A DNA stretch of 64,000 bases from contig PCAM01000037.1 in the NCBI GenBank assembly GCA_002730555.1, positions 21,630 through 85,629 on the forward strand. Reading direction: 5' to 3'. This stretch comes from Chloroflexota bacterium. Lineage in GTDB: Bacteria; Chloroflexota; Dehalococcoidia; Lucifugimonadales; Lucifugimonadaceae. Position numbers and translations under genes: made by a program. The notes below the pieces were generated by a model. That model made no database searches. It worked only from the letters and a program-made list of their open reading frames with translations, and was not told the DNA's origin. This document shows positions 8,360 to 18,320 of the stretch, in pieces (position 1 is the stretch's first letter; each line of letters starts with the position of its first letter).

Positions 8360-9715
8360 TTAGATCTGCGGCACAGACTCCATAGCAGCGGCGATCTCCG
8401 CCTCCGGCAGGGCGTAGTCGACCATGTTGCCAGAGAAGTAGTTGTCGTAGGCGGACATGTCCAGGTGGCCGTGCCCACACAGGTGGAACAGGATCGACTT
8501 CTCCTCACCCATCTCCTTGCACAACAACGCTTCGTCGATGGCCGCTTTGACGGCGTGGGACGGCTCCGGGGCCGGGATGATGCCCTCGGCGCTTGCGAAC
8601 AGCACGGCGGCCTCAAAACACTCTGTCTGGTTGTAGGACCGCGCCTCGATCAATCCCTCGTCCGCCATAGCGCTGACCAGCGGCGCCATGCCGTGATACC
8701 GGAGCCCCCCGGCGTGGATCGGGTTCGGGACAAAAGTGTGTCCCAGCGTGTGCATCTTGAGCAACGGCGTCATGCCGATGGCATCGCCGAAATCGTAGGC
8801 GAACTTGCCCTTGGTGAGCGAGGGCGCTGCCGCCGGTTCCACGGCGATGAAGCGGATGTCCCCACCCGCCAACTTCTGTGGCACGAACGGGAAGGCGATC
8901 CCCGCCAGGTTGGACCCACCACCTGCGCAGCCGATCACCATGTCAGGTTGGCCACCCGCCAGGTCCATCTGCTTGATGGCCTCCTGCCCAATCACCGTCT
9001 GGTGCATCAGGACGTGGTTCAGGACCGAACCCAGCGAGTACTTGGTGCTCTCATCGCTCGCTGCGATCTCGACGGCCTCGGAGATGGCGATCCCCAGCGA
9101 ACCGGGAGACTCCGGGTCGCCTCCAAGAATCGTGCGTCCGGCGTTCGTCTCGTTGCTCGGGCTAGCGGTCACCTCACCGCCCCAGATCTGCATCATCGAT
9201 TTCCGGTACGGCTTCTGGTCAAAGCTGGCCTTCACCATGAAGACCTTCGCCTCGATGCCGAACTGCTGGCAGGCGAAAGCGAGGGCGCTTCCCCACTGTC
9301 CGGCGCCGGTCTCCGTAGAGATACGCTTCGTGCCGGCGATGCTGTTGTAATACGCCTGCGCCACCGCCGTGTTGGGTTTGTGGCTACCAGCCGGGCTAAC
9401 GCCCTCGTACTTGTAGTAGATCTTCGCCGGGGTGCCGAGCGCTTTTTCCAGCCCTGTGGCGCGAAAAAGCGGGGTGGGCCGCCAGATCTTGTACACGTCG
9501 CGGACCGGTTCGGGGATGTCAATCCAGCGGTCCTGGCTGACCTCTTGCATGATCAGGTCCATCGGGAACAGCGGAGCGAAATCGTCCGGGCCCGCGGGCT
9601 GGCCGGTGCCGGGATGTAACGCCGGTGCGATCGGGACTTCCAGATCAGCCTGGATGTTGTACCAGCTGGTCGGGATGTCGGACTCGTTCAGCAGAAACTT
9701 TTTCTGGTCGGCCAT
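8360..9715 (-). CDS. trpB: Tryptophan synthase beta-like protein (TrpB2 type)
   Basis: 451-residue PLP enzyme of the longer TrpB2 branch, recognisable by its extended N-terminus ([17 protein letters not shown]) and [19 protein letters not shown]. Lys113 in GSHKPNTA is the expected Schiff-base lysine, and CAGGGSN is the phosphate-binding loop. ATG 9715 has GGAGGA seven bases upstream. No trpA or other trp gene is nearby, as is common for TrpB2, which may use free indole with serine or have a salvage role. The exact in vivo reaction cannot be told from sequence. Confidence 0.93.
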   Translation of the reverse strand: MADQKKFLLNESDIPTSWYNIQADLEVPIAPALHPGTGQPAGPDDFAPLFPMDLIMQEVSQDRWIDIPEPVRDVYKIWRPTPLFRATGLEKALGTPAKIYYKYEGVSPAGSHKPNTAVAQAYYNSIAGTKRISTETGAGQWGSALAFACQQFGIEAKVFMVKASFDQKPYRKSMMQIWGGEVTASPSNETNAGRTILGGDPESPGSLGIAISEAVEIAASDESTKYSLGSVLNHVLMHQTVIGQEAIKQMDLAGGQPDMVIGCAGGGSNLAGIAFPFVPQKLAGGDIRFIAVEPAAAPSLTKGKFAYDFGDAIGMTPLLKMHTLGHTFVPNPIHAGGLRYHGMAPLVSAMADEGLIEARSYNQTECFEAAVLFASAEGIIPAPEPSHAVKAAIDEALLCKEMGEEKSILFHLCGHGHLDMSAYDNYFSGNMVDYALPEAEIAAAMESVPQI

Positions 9716-9824
9716 GGATTCCTCCGGTTGAGAGCGGGATGGGCGCCCGGAGCGAGCGCCCACGCGACGTTGCGGAATTTTAATAATCAGAGAATTCTAA
9801 GGCGCATTACGTGAGGGAGTCGTG

Positions 9825-11294
9825 ATGGAGGGAGGACCGAGCGCCTGCAATGGACCCAGCCTGGGGCGATCACCCATGGCGAACGAGGCGCGGGTCGCCG
9901 AGAATAACCGGCGTCGAATCCGCTTTCGTTATGAGGCCAATCCACAAATGAACGCCGGCCCGCGGCAAGCAGGCGAGTCCAGCCCGGTCATCGGCGCGCC
10001 GCGCCCGGTATCGATCGTCAAAAACCCGGCGTTTGTCCGGCTATGGGCCATCGGCGGATTGACCAGCACGATGATGTGGCTGGACATGCTCGTCATCGCC
10101 CTCCTGACCCTGGACCTGACCGGCTCGCCTTTCCTGGTCTCGCTCACCTTCTTCCTGCGCTTCACGCCGATGCTTTTCGGCTTCGGCATCGGGGTGATAG
10201 CGGACCGCATGAACCGCAAGCGTCTGATGGCCTTCGGGCTGGGCGTGCAGATGACCGTGGCCGCCGTACTCGCCACACTTGTGGTCACAAACGCCATCGA
10301 TTACTGGCACCTGGCGGTGGGGGCGCTCATAACCGGGGCCGTGATGGCGAGCGAGTTTCCGGTGCGCCGGACGATGATCGGTGAGATTGTCGATCCAGAC
10401 CGGGTCGGGCAGGCGGTGGCGCTGGAGTCCGGCACGAGCGCCGGGTCACGGATTCTTGGCCCCATCATCGGTGGGACATTTTTCGCAACAGTTGGCCCCG
10501 AGGGTGGTTTCATGCTCGGGGTTGTGCTGTACGGGTTAGCACTACTGGTAGCGCTTTCCATGAGGTACACGCCACCGGGGCGTGAAACTGAGACCTCTGG
10601 ACCGTTCCAGCAGATACGCGAGGGCGTGAGCTACATCAGGGGCAGCCGCCTCATGGTCGGGACCCTGATCGTGACGCTGCTCATGAACGTGTTCGGCTTC
10701 CCGTACGTGAGTCAGCAGCCCGTCGTGGCGCGTGAACACCTGATGGTCAACGACGTGCTCGTCGGCGCGCTCCAGTCCATCGAAGGCCTGGGGGCGTTCA
10801 TCGGCGCGGCGCTGATCGTGGCGTTTGCGCGGCCGAACCACTACACACGGATCTACCTGTACGGCTCGCTGCTGTTCGTCGTGGCAACGATCGTATTCTC
10901 CCGGTCGGACTGGTACTGGTTCAGCTTTGGAACCGTGTTCTTCGGCGGGGTTGGCATGGCTTCTTTTGCCGCAATGCAGAGCGCAATCATGATTTACGCC
11001 GCGTCCCCTGCCATGAGGGCGCGCGTCATGGGCTCGGTGGCAATGTTTATCGGCCTTGGTCCGATAGGACAGATCAACATCGGGCTGCTGGCCGACCTGA
11101 TCGATCCGCGAACGGCCATCCTTATCACCGGCGGGACCGGGCTGTTCACCCTGCTGCTTGCGGCCGTGGCGTTCCCGATTCTGCGAAGCGGACGGGCGAT
11201 GGAACTTGACCGGGTCCAACGCCTCGCTCAGGCCGAGGACCTCAGGGCGATTGACGACTCGCGTGAGTCAACGGAACCGACCGGAGCAAATTAA
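9825..11294 (+). CDS. MFS transporter (EntS/MFS_3-like)
   Basis: About 489 residues with a polar 60-residue N-terminal extension before the first helix. Landmarks are NPAFVRLWAIGGLTSTMMWL, FGIGVIADRMNRKRLMAFGL (A-motif) and EFPVRRTMIGEIVDPDRV. ATG 9825 has GAGGGAG five bases upstream; GTG 9822 is also possible. It is divergent from trpB2, with a spacer of about 110 bases that would hold both promoters. The family is mostly exporters; the substrate is unknown. Confidence 0.9.
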   Translation: MEGGPSACNGPSLGRSPMANEARVAENNRRRIRFRYEANPQMNAGPRQAGESSPVIGAPRPVSIVKNPAFVRLWAIGGLTSTMMWLDMLVIALLTLDLTGSPFLVSLTFFLRFTPMLFGFGIGVIADRMNRKRLMAFGLGVQMTVAAVLATLVVTNAIDYWHLAVGALITGAVMASEFPVRRTMIGEIVDPDRVGQAVALESGTSAGSRILGPIIGGTFFATVGPEGGFMLGVVLYGLALLVALSMRYTPPGRETETSGPFQQIREGVSYIRGSRLMVGTLIVTLLMNVFGFPYVSQQPVVAREHLMVNDVLVGALQSIEGLGAFIGAALIVAFARPNHYTRIYLYGSLLFVVATIVFSRSDWYWFSFGTVFFGGVGMASFAAMQSAIMIYAASPAMRARVMGSVAMFIGLGPIGQINIGLLADLIDPRTAILITGGTGLFTLLLAAVAFPILRSGRAMELDRVQRLAQAEDLRAIDDSRESTEPTGAN

Positions 11295-11713
11295 CCCCGG
11301 TTTGTTCCGTCGGACAGGTTACTGGCGGCGGCCAGAAACGATGACCGGAACTGGACACCCCATCGGCCGTCGATCTTCGTGAATATCCAGAGCGTGTCAA
11401 AGCCGTGGTACTCGACGCCGTCCGCATGGCGGCGGGACTGCCGAATAACCAGATGGACCTTGTCGTCACCCGCCTGCACCGCTTGGATGGCGGTTGTGTC
11501 CGTGTGGTTCCATCCCTCGTCTTTCAGTCGTTTGGTCAGGACGTCTTCACCGGCCCGGAAATCGTCCCCGGTCTCCCACGCCTGGAACCGATTCTCGGCC
11601 AGCCGAACGTGCGGGAAGTGCATGTGCGAAAGCTGGGCCGTGATATCCCTTGCGTTGAACGCGTGGTTCCAGTTGTGGAACGCTTTGATCGCCTCTGTTG
11701 CGGGGTCGGTCAC
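11291..11713 (-). CDS. NTF2-like/SnoaL-like small protein
   Basis: 140 residues in the NTF2-like fold family: an N-terminal helix pair (AIKAFHNWNHAFNARD), then HFPHVRLAENRFQAWETGDDF and a final beta sheet (HGFDTLWIFTKIDGRWGVQFRSSF). The start is GTG 11713, because GGAGG lies five bases before it; the longer frame to 11761 overlaps the CoA-transferase. It is the last gene of the minus-strand acyl-CoA operon. Family members are enzymes (dehydratases, isomerases) or ligand-binding proteins; no catalytic residue can be named here. Confidence 0.75.
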   Translation of the reverse strand: MTDPATEAIKAFHNWNHAFNARDITAQLSHMHFPHVRLAENRFQAWETGDDFRAGEDVLTKRLKDEGWNHTDTTAIQAVQAGDDKVHLVIRQSRRHADGVEYHGFDTLWIFTKIDGRWGVQFRSSFLAAASNLSDGTNRG

Positions 11714-11735
11714 TGCGGCCTCCAGATGTTTCTCA

Positions 11736-13028
11736 CTAGCGTTCCCGCACCAGCGGTACATAGCCGATGATCCCGGTTTCCTCTAGCTCTGCGATCTCGT
11801 CGGCTGACAACCCCAGCAACTCTCCCAGTACGTATGGGTGATGCTGCCCCAGCGTCGGTGCGGGCCGATAGTGGCGTGCCGGCGTTTCGGAAAGACGTAT
11901 CGGCTGCCCGGCGTGGCGATGGGTGCCCGCCTCCGGGTGATCGAACATCCAGAAGAAGCCGCGCTGATTCAGGTGTTCGTCGTTCATCAACTCGTCGGCG
12001 TTTACCACCACGCCCGCGGCTATCCCGGCGGCCTGAAGCTGCCACATCACGTCGTAGGCGTTCTTGCCTCGCGTCCATTCGCCGACATGCCGGTTCAATT
12101 CGCCTTGATTGCTCAGACGATCCGCCAGCATGGCGAAATGCCCATCGGCCGCCCACTCAGGAGAACCGATTGCTTCACAAAAATCCGCCCACTGGTCCTC
12201 AGAACCCACCGAAATGGCGATCCATTTGTCATCGCCCGCACACCGATAAGCCCCGTGCGGCGCTTTGCGGAGGTGCCCATTTCCAATGCGCGGCGACACC
12301 TCTCCCGATAGCTGGTAGCCAAGCGACGCCTCGCCGGTAAGAGCCGCGCCGGACTCAGCCTGCGCCAACGATATGTGCTGTCCCACTCCGGTTCGGTGCC
12401 TCGCGAACAGCGCCGTCAGAATCGCGCCGGTGGCAAACATCCCGGACGCCGGGTCCGGGTATGCGTTGCCGCTCATGTGCGGTTCCTCGCCCGGATAGCC
12501 CATCCGGCTCGCCAGCCCGGAATGGGGATCGATGGTCGTGCCGTAAGAGACGAAGTGCTGGAACGGGCCTTCGGGTCCGTAGCCGGGCATCGAGCAGAAG
12601 ATGATCGACGGCTTGATCGCCTTCAAGGCCGGGTAGGCGATACCCAGGTTCGGCATCACGCGCGGGCTGTAGTTCTCGATCACGATGTCGCTAATCGCCA
12701 CCAGCTGCTTGAACAGCTCCACGCCGCGTTCCGTGTTCAGCTCAAGCGTGATGTCCAGCTTGTTGCGGCCCATGTCGTTGTTCAGGACGTTGCGGTTCCA
12801 GTGGCGCTCGCCCGGCTCGTTGTCCGGGTATGTGCCCAGCACCTTCGCCGTCTCACGCGTCACCTCCCGGCGTCCAACCAGAGCGCGGCCCGAGATGTGG
12901 ATCACCTCTGCGCCCAGATCGGCCAGTATCCGGGTGCAGTGCGGTCCCGCCCAGACGCGTGACAGGTCAAGCACGCGAACGCCGTCAAGTGGGCCTTTTG
13001 CGTTTGCCAGCATCGGTGCTGCCATCAA
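11736..13028 (-). CDS. Family III CoA-transferase (CaiB/BaiF)
   Basis: 430-residue family III CoA-transferase moving CoA between carboxylic acids. Landmarks are LDGVRVLDLSRVWAGPHCTR, IVIENYSPRVMPNLGIAYP and YPDPASGMFATGAILTALFA, in which the Asp fits the catalytic Asp that forms the acyl anhydride in FRC-type enzymes. Its ATG overlaps the stop of the upstream CoA-transferase by four bases, so the two are translationally coupled. Substrate unknown; the neighbouring acyl-CoA carboxylase suggests a branched or dicarboxylic acyl-CoA. Confidence 0.93.
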   Translation of the reverse strand: MMAAPMLANAKGPLDGVRVLDLSRVWAGPHCTRILADLGAEVIHISGRALVGRREVTRETAKVLGTYPDNEPGERHWNRNVLNNDMGRNKLDITLELNTERGVELFKQLVAISDIVIENYSPRVMPNLGIAYPALKAIKPSIIFCSMPGYGPEGPFQHFVSYGTTIDPHSGLASRMGYPGEEPHMSGNAYPDPASGMFATGAILTALFARHRTGVGQHISLAQAESGAALTGEASLGYQLSGEVSPRIGNGHLRKAPHGAYRCAGDDKWIAISVGSEDQWADFCEAIGSPEWAADGHFAMLADRLSNQGELNRHVGEWTRGKNAYDVMWQLQAAGIAAGVVVNADELMNDEHLNQRGFFWMFDHPEAGTHRHAGQPIRLSETPARHYRPAPTLGQHHPYVLGELLGLSADEIAELEETGIIGYVPLVRER

Positions 13029-14269
13029 ATCACCCCGCCTTCACGTAGCCCTGCCAGCCGCTCCCCGTCGTACCCAAGCTTCTCGGCAAGTACCTGATCG
13101 GTGTGCTCGCCAAGCAGATTGGCCCGTTCGTACACCGGCGGCGCCTCGGCCAGGTGGTAGGGTAGGCTGGCGTAGCGGTGGTTCCCGGCCACTGGATGAT
13201 GCACATCCTTCCAGAATCCCCTGGACTCGTACTGCGGATCCTCCAGCACGTCGCTCACCTCGTTCACAAAGGCGGCCGGGATGCGGTTGTCCTGGAGGGC
13301 GTGCACGATCTCCTCCGCCGTGTGATCCATGAACCAGGGCCGCACAAGCGCGTCAAACTCGACCGAGTTCCGGGCGCACAGCTGGGGGTTCGAGAACCGC
13401 GGGTCTTCCAGCAGATCGGACATGTCCAGCAGTTCCAGGAACAGGACGTACTGGGTCGGGTCGCTGATCCCGAGAGACACCAATCCCGGCCTACCGTTGC
13501 TGGCTTTGCAGGAATAGATAGTGGTTGGGTGGACGGTCCCGTAGCGATTACCGGCCCGCATCCTGATGCTGCCGCTCGCGGTGAAGCCGTTCAGTGTGAA
13601 CTGGTGCTCTGACGCCATCGCTTCCTGTATCGATATGTCCACGTACTGCCCGTGACCATCTCGATCCCTCGCCAGAAGCGCCGCCATGATCCCGCTGTAT
13701 GCGTACAACGCACTCTGGTACGACGGTTGATATCCGGTCGAGCTCAGCGGCTCTCGCTCCGGGTGCCCGTTCACGTACATCTGCCCGCTAAGCGCCATCT
13801 CCACCATCGTGTCGGCCCGGTAGTCGCGGTACGGACCGTCCTGGCCGAAGTTGGAGATCGACGCCATTACCAGTCGAGGGTTGATGGCGCTCAAGGTGGC
13901 GTAGTCCAGCCCCATCGACTCCATAACGCCGGGGGCAAAATTCTCGATCAGCGCATCGGCGTGCGCGACCAGTTCTCTGAGCACACCCGCTCCCTCGTCA
14001 GACGAGAGATCCAGCGTGATCCCCTTTTTGCCGGTATTCAAGTACAGGTACAGTGCACTCGCTTCCGGGTCCGGCTTTCCGTCGGGGAAGGGGCCTACCC
14101 GTCTCGCTCCATCGCCCTCGCCGGGCGCTTCCACCTTGATCACGTCGGCGCCGAATGCCGCCAGCAACTTGCCGCAGTACGCCCCGGCGACGTGGTGCGA
14201 AAGATCCAGGACCGTCAGTTCCGAAAGCGCGCCTGTGTTCTGGGATCCCCGGTTGCTCACGGCCGCCAT
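13025..14269 (-). CDS. Family III CoA-transferase paralog lacking the usual Asp
   Basis: 414 residues from ATG 14269, which overlaps the end of the carboxylase gene by 13 bases. The fold is clear: LTVLDLSHHVAGAYCGKLLA, ADVIKVEAPGEGDGARRVGP, ALIENFAPGVMESMGLDY and DGHGQYVDISIQEAM. At the place of the catalytic Asp, the paralog's PDPASG reads PSYQSA. The two adjacent genes may form a heteromer in which only one subunit is catalytic, or this one may use another residue. Confidence 0.9.
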   Translation of the reverse strand: MAAVSNRGSQNTGALSELTVLDLSHHVAGAYCGKLLAAFGADVIKVEAPGEGDGARRVGPFPDGKPDPEASALYLYLNTGKKGITLDLSSDEGAGVLRELVAHADALIENFAPGVMESMGLDYATLSAINPRLVMASISNFGQDGPYRDYRADTMVEMALSGQMYVNGHPEREPLSSTGYQPSYQSALYAYSGIMAALLARDRDGHGQYVDISIQEAMASEHQFTLNGFTASGSIRMRAGNRYGTVHPTTIYSCKASNGRPGLVSLGISDPTQYVLFLELLDMSDLLEDPRFSNPQLCARNSVEFDALVRPWFMDHTAEEIVHALQDNRIPAAFVNEVSDVLEDPQYESRGFWKDVHHPVAGNHRYASLPYHLAEAPPVYERANLLGEHTDQVLAEKLGYDGERLAGLREGGVI

Positions 14270-17200
14270 CGCGCCGCCTTGCCGGGGCCGAGCTGCGTCT
14301 TGATCACCGCCTGCGCGGCTTCTACGAAATCGCATAACAGCGGCCGTGTGTCGCGCGGGTCAATGATCTCCTCAACGAGGAAGGTCTGCGCCGTGCGGAA
14401 CGGCGAGGCCAGTTGTTTCAATCGGGACTCGATCTCCGCCCGCTTTGCCTTGGGGTCGTCTGATTCGGCGATCTCCCGCCGGTACGCTGCGTCCACGCCG
14501 CCCTCGATGTGCATCGATCCCCAGTTGCCGGACGGCCACGAGTAACGGCGATGCATGCCGCTGAGCCGGATGTGGCACCCGCCCGCGACGCCGAAAATCT
14601 GGCGGATCACAAAGGTCAGCCAGGGCGTCTCCGTATCGGCCATCACGGCGTGCAGCCGCGCGCCTACCCGCAACATCCCGGAGCTCTCCGACTCAAGGCC
14701 GATCATGAAGCCCGGGTCGTCCGCCAGGTTGATGATCGGCAGGTGGAAGGTTTCACACATCTCGATGAAGCGGATGATCTTCTCGGCCGCCTTGATGTCG
14801 GTCGCGCCGCCACCAACCCGGGAGTCGTTAATCATCACGCCCACCGGGTAGCCGTTGACCCGGGCAAGGACGGTGAGTCGGCCTGCGCCGAAGTGCGGGG
14901 CGATCTCAAATATAGAGTCCTTGTCGAGGATCGATTCCAGAATCGGCCTGGGATCAAACACCGTCTTGTTGTCCCGCGGCACGATGTTCTTTAACGATTC
15001 GTCGCGCCGGTCACGGTCGTCCGTCGGCTCCTCGTACGGCGGCATGTCGTAAACGCTGTCCGGGAGGTAGCTGAGGAACCGGCGAATCATGTCGAACGCC
15101 TCTTCCTCGGATTCCGCCAGATTGTTCACGACCCCGCTCTGAAACACCTGCACGCTGGCGTCGCCGAGGTCCTCTTTGGTGATATCGATCCCGAAAGCCA
15201 CCTTCACCACCGGCGGGCCTCCGGCGAACAACACAGACGTGTCCTTCACCATCACGCTGAAATGTGCAAGCGCGGCCTGCACCGCCGGCAGTCCGGCTAC
15301 CGATCCCAGCACGGCCGCCACGGACGGAACCACGGGCAGCAGGTGCGGCGATACGTCGCGGCCCGGGCCGTTCGGCAGGTATGTGTGGCCGATCTGCTCG
15401 AACGTGCGCACGCTCCCCCCGGCGGCGTCCAGCAGGCGAACGAATGGCAATCGCCACTCGATCGCCATGCGCTCCGAGTAGGCCGTCTTGTTGCCTACAT
15501 TGGCGTCAGATGCGCCCCCGCGTATCGTGAAATCGCCGCCGTTCACCATCACGCGACGGCCGTTGATTTTGGACACGCCGATGACGGTGTTGGCGGGCGT
15601 GAAGCCGGTCAGGTTGCCGTCGGCGTCATATGTAGCGGACCCGGCTAGCGTGCCGATCTCTTCAAAACTTTCGGGATCCACAAGCGCGTCGATCCGCTCC
15701 CGCACGGTCAGCTTGCCGCGCCCCTTATGGAAGGCGACATTGTTCTCGCCGCCCATCTGGTGCGCGAGGTTTGTTCGCAGCGCCAGCTCATCCAATTCGG
15801 CGTCCCAGCCGATATCGCGCTGCTCCACCGCGCCGCCCCGTTCCACAGCCGTTTCAAGATCGGCCGGATCCATCGCTTCGATGAACACCACCGGCTGGTC
15901 CTCAAGGACCGTGCCACCCTGTTGCACGGCGACCATCCGGACGACCCCGCTGCGATCCGCCAACACCGTATGGAAGAACTTCATCGCCTCCAGCACAGCG
16001 ATCTGGTCCCCTGTCCGCACGGAATCTCCCTCTGCCACGTTCAGCTCGGCGACGATCCCCTGCGTCGGAGCGATCACGCCCACCGTGCCTTCAGGCCCTT
16101 CGACATCAACGGCCACGGGTGCCGTCCTCACAACCTCCGCCTCCGCCACTTCCGCGAAGCGTTTCGGGTGCGAATCGTTGCTGGAGTCCGCCAGCGTGGC
16201 GATCTGCTCATCCACGAAGCGGGTGTGGATCTTCATCTCGGCGAAATCCGGATGGTGCAGCAGGTTCTGCAAAAAATTCAGGTTGGTCGACACGCCCTCG
16301 ATGCGGAACTCGCTCAGGGCCCGGTACGTCCGGCGAATGGCGTCCCCGAAGTCGTCCGACCTTGAGTGGCCGATCACTTTGGCGATCAGCGAATCAAACG
16401 AAGGGCTGGTGGTGTATCCGGCGTAGCCAAATGTGTCCGTCCTAACGCCCGGTCCCGTCGGCGGATCAAACGCTGAGACGACACCAACCGACGGCAGCGT
16501 CCGCCCGTCCGGCGTGACCGTCTCCATGTTCACCCGGGCCTGGATGGCAAAGCCCCTCGAGGCTGGCACATCCGCTTGCTCAAGCCCAAGATCGCTCAGC
16601 GACGAGCCGCCCGCGACGTTGAGCTGCGCCTCCACGAGATCGACCCCTGTCACGGCCTCCGTCACGGTATGCTCGACCTGGAGCCGGGCGTTGGCCTCGA
16701 TGAAATAGAATCCGGATTCGTCCGTGAGGTCGCGGGCATCCACCAGGAACTCAAATGTGCCCAGGCTCCGGTAACTGACGGCCGTCGCGAGCCGCTGCGC
16801 AGAGTCGATGATTCGCTTTCTCAGACCGTCCGGCAGGTTCGGCGCGGGCGCAACTTCCATGACTTTCTGGTAGCGGCGCTGAACGCTACATTCACGTTCG
16901 CCGAAGTTGGAAACGGCACCGGAACCGTCGCCGAGGATCTGCACCTCAATATGGCGCGCCCGTGTGATCAGCCGTTCAGCAAATAAAGTGCCGTTGCCGA
17001 ACGCGTTCATCGCCTCGGCGGTGGCCTCTGCATACTGGCTCTTCAGGTCGGCCGCGTCGCCCACGGCACGGGCGCCACGTCCGCCGCCCCCGGCGACCGC
17101 CTTGAGGATCATCGTGCCGCCACGGCCAAGAGATTCAAGAAAAGCGCCGGCCTCGTCGACCGAACCAAGTTCGCCGGAGCCCGTCAGCACAGGCACATCG

Positions 17201-17577
17201 TTCTCTACCGCTACGTCCCGGGCCCGGACCTTGTCGCCGAACAGCTCCAGCGTTTCGACCGCCGGCCCCACAAATACAAGCCCGGCATCACCGCACGCCT
17301 TCGCAAACTTGGCGTTCTCCGCCAAGAAGCCGTAACCCGGGTGTACCGAGTCGCAGCCAGACGCTACCGCCACGCTAATGACCCCCTCTATATCCAGGTA
17401 CGAGGCGACGCCCCGGCCCTCAAGCCGGACCGCCTCGTCGGCTTTGTGAACGTGGAGGGAGATGGCGTCGTCGGATGGAAAGATCGATACGGTCTCGATC
17501 CCCATATCGGCGGCGGCGCGGATGATGCGAACTGCGATCTCTCCGCGATTCGCAATAAGAAGTTTGGACAGAGTCAT
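14257..17577 (-). CDS. Single-chain acyl-CoA carboxylase: biotin carboxylase, BCCP, carboxyltransferase
   Basis: 1106 residues carrying all three activities of a biotin-dependent carboxylase. Residues 1 to about 450 are the biotin carboxylase (LLIANRGEIAVRIIRAA at the start; KAVAGGGGRGARAV is the ATP-grasp glycine loop). A biotinyl domain follows with EAMKF, where Lys533 is the biotin site. The rest is a propionyl-CoA-carboxylase-beta-like carboxyltransferase (GKLTVRERIDALVDPESFEE, GGDFTIRGGASDANVG, MINDSRVGGGATDIKAAEK). The substrate is an acyl-CoA that cannot be named. It heads an operon with two CoA-transferases and an NTF2-like protein, so the set probably activates an acid, carboxylates it and passes CoA on. 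Confidence 0.95.
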   Translation of the reverse strand: MTLSKLLIANRGEIAVRIIRAAADMGIETVSIFPSDDAISLHVHKADEAVRLEGRGVASYLDIEGVISVAVASGCDSVHPGYGFLAENAKFAKACGDAGLVFVGPAVETLELFGDKVRARDVAVENDVPVLTGSGELGSVDEAGAFLESLGRGGTMILKAVAGGGGRGARAVGDAADLKSQYAEATAEAMNAFGNGTLFAERLITRARHIEVQILGDGSGAVSNFGERECSVQRRYQKVMEVAPAPNLPDGLRKRIIDSAQRLATAVSYRSLGTFEFLVDARDLTDESGFYFIEANARLQVEHTVTEAVTGVDLVEAQLNVAGGSSLSDLGLEQADVPASRGFAIQARVNMETVTPDGRTLPSVGVVSAFDPPTGPGVRTDTFGYAGYTTSPSFDSLIAKVIGHSRSDDFGDAIRRTYRALSEFRIEGVSTNLNFLQNLLHHPDFAEMKIHTRFVDEQIATLADSSNDSHPKRFAEVAEAEVVRTAPVAVDVEGPEGTVGVIAPTQGIVAELNVAEGDSVRTGDQIAVLEAMKFFHTVLADRSGVVRMVAVQQGGTVLEDQPVVFIEAMDPADLETAVERGGAVEQRDIGWDAELDELALRTNLAHQMGGENNVAFHKGRGKLTVRERIDALVDPESFEEIGTLAGSATYDADGNLTGFTPANTVIGVSKINGRRVMVNGGDFTIRGGASDANVGNKTAYSERMAIEWRLPFVRLLDAAGGSVRTFEQIGHTYLPNGPGRDVSPHLLPVVPSVAAVLGSVAGLPAVQAALAHFSVMVKDTSVLFAGGPPVVKVAFGIDITKEDLGDASVQVFQSGVVNNLAESEEEAFDMIRRFLSYLPDSVYDMPPYEEPTDDRDRRDESLKNIVPRDNKTVFDPRPILESILDKDSIFEIAPHFGAGRLTVLARVNGYPVGVMINDSRVGGGATDIKAAEKIIRFIEMCETFHLPIINLADDPGFMIGLESESSGMLRVGARLHAVMADTETPWLTFVIRQIFGVAGGCHIRLSGMHRRYSWPSGNWGSMHIEGGVDAAYRREIAESDDPKAKRAEIESRLKQLASPFRTAQTFLVEEIIDPRDTRPLLCDFVEAAQAVIKTQLGPGKAARWRP

Positions 17578-17841
17578 CGGGCGTTTCTGCTACCTGTAAT
17601 GAAGCTGGGGACGTGGCGTCGCAACGTGCGCGACCTCCGTGAACGTGTACACCATACCCATCCGCGGCCATGCGGTGTGGCTTTCAGGATGTTATCGTGC
17701 GCGCTCAGCGGGTCGAGAAACGGCCCCTCGGCGGGTGTCAACGACCTGGCTTACTGGTCCGGGATTCAGGGCCCTCACGAAATCAGCACACGCCCTGCTA
17801 ACGCACCACCTTACAGCGCGTTTTCACGCGGTCTGACTCGC

Positions 17842-18199
17842 TCATACGACGCACAGATCACACAGGGTGATGACCCCTCTCGGGTCAACGGCATCCCGGT
17901 GGCGCCTGGTGTTGTAGAAGGGGTTGTCCGGATCGTCAAAAACCTCTCCGAATTCGGGCGGCCACCCCCCGGGCGAGATCCTGGTGTCCCGGACCACTTC
18001 GCTGCCCTGAACGCCCTTGTTTCGCACTGCGTCCGCCGTTGTAACCGACACCGAAGGCATCCCGAGCCACTGCGCAGTCGTCGCCCGTGAATACGGGATA
18101 CCGGCCGTCGTCGACACAGGCGTCGCCACGGCGCGTATAGAAGACGGCCAGCGGATACGTGTTGGCGGCGATGCCGGGGTGATACGGCTGCTGGACTGA
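17842..18199 (+). pseudogene. PEP-utilising mobile-domain remnant
   Basis: Two frames together give NGIPVAPGVVEGVVRIV, GEILVSRTTSLP, stop, TPLFRTASAVVTDTEG, then IPSHCAVVAREYGIPAVV and DGQRIRVGGDAGVIRLLD. This is the phosphohistidine swivel domain of PEP synthase/PPDK-like proteins, including the phosphorylatable His of the SHCA segment. A one-base shift lies at the C-run near 17967-17975, and a TGA sits where the family usually has Trp. Everything upstream of the domain is lost. The flanking 17578-17841 holds nothing I recognise. Confidence 0.75.
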
Positions 18200-18243
18200 G
18201 GTGCCGACTCTCACGTCGTTCTCATGTCCGAAACCTGCTGTTG

Positions 18244-18280
18244 GTGATAACTTTCACACATTGTTTAACTGGTTCATAAT
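18244..18280 (+). promoter_or_regulatory. Putative promoter and shared upstream element of bicupin 1
   Basis: TTCACA (18253-18258) and CATAAT (18275-18280) with a 16-base spacer make a plausible sigma-70-type promoter. GTGATAACTT at 18244-18253 recurs at 19446-19455, at nearly the same distance (77 and 79 bases) from the start of the second bicupin. Confidence 0.4.
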
Positions 18281-18320
18281 CGGGCCGTTGTTGTGATGAA
18301 ACCAACCGGGAGTTTTGGCC

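Noticed and set aside
8465..9619. Plus-strand frame of 384 codons
   Set aside because: Antisense shadow of trpB2; no family resemblance.
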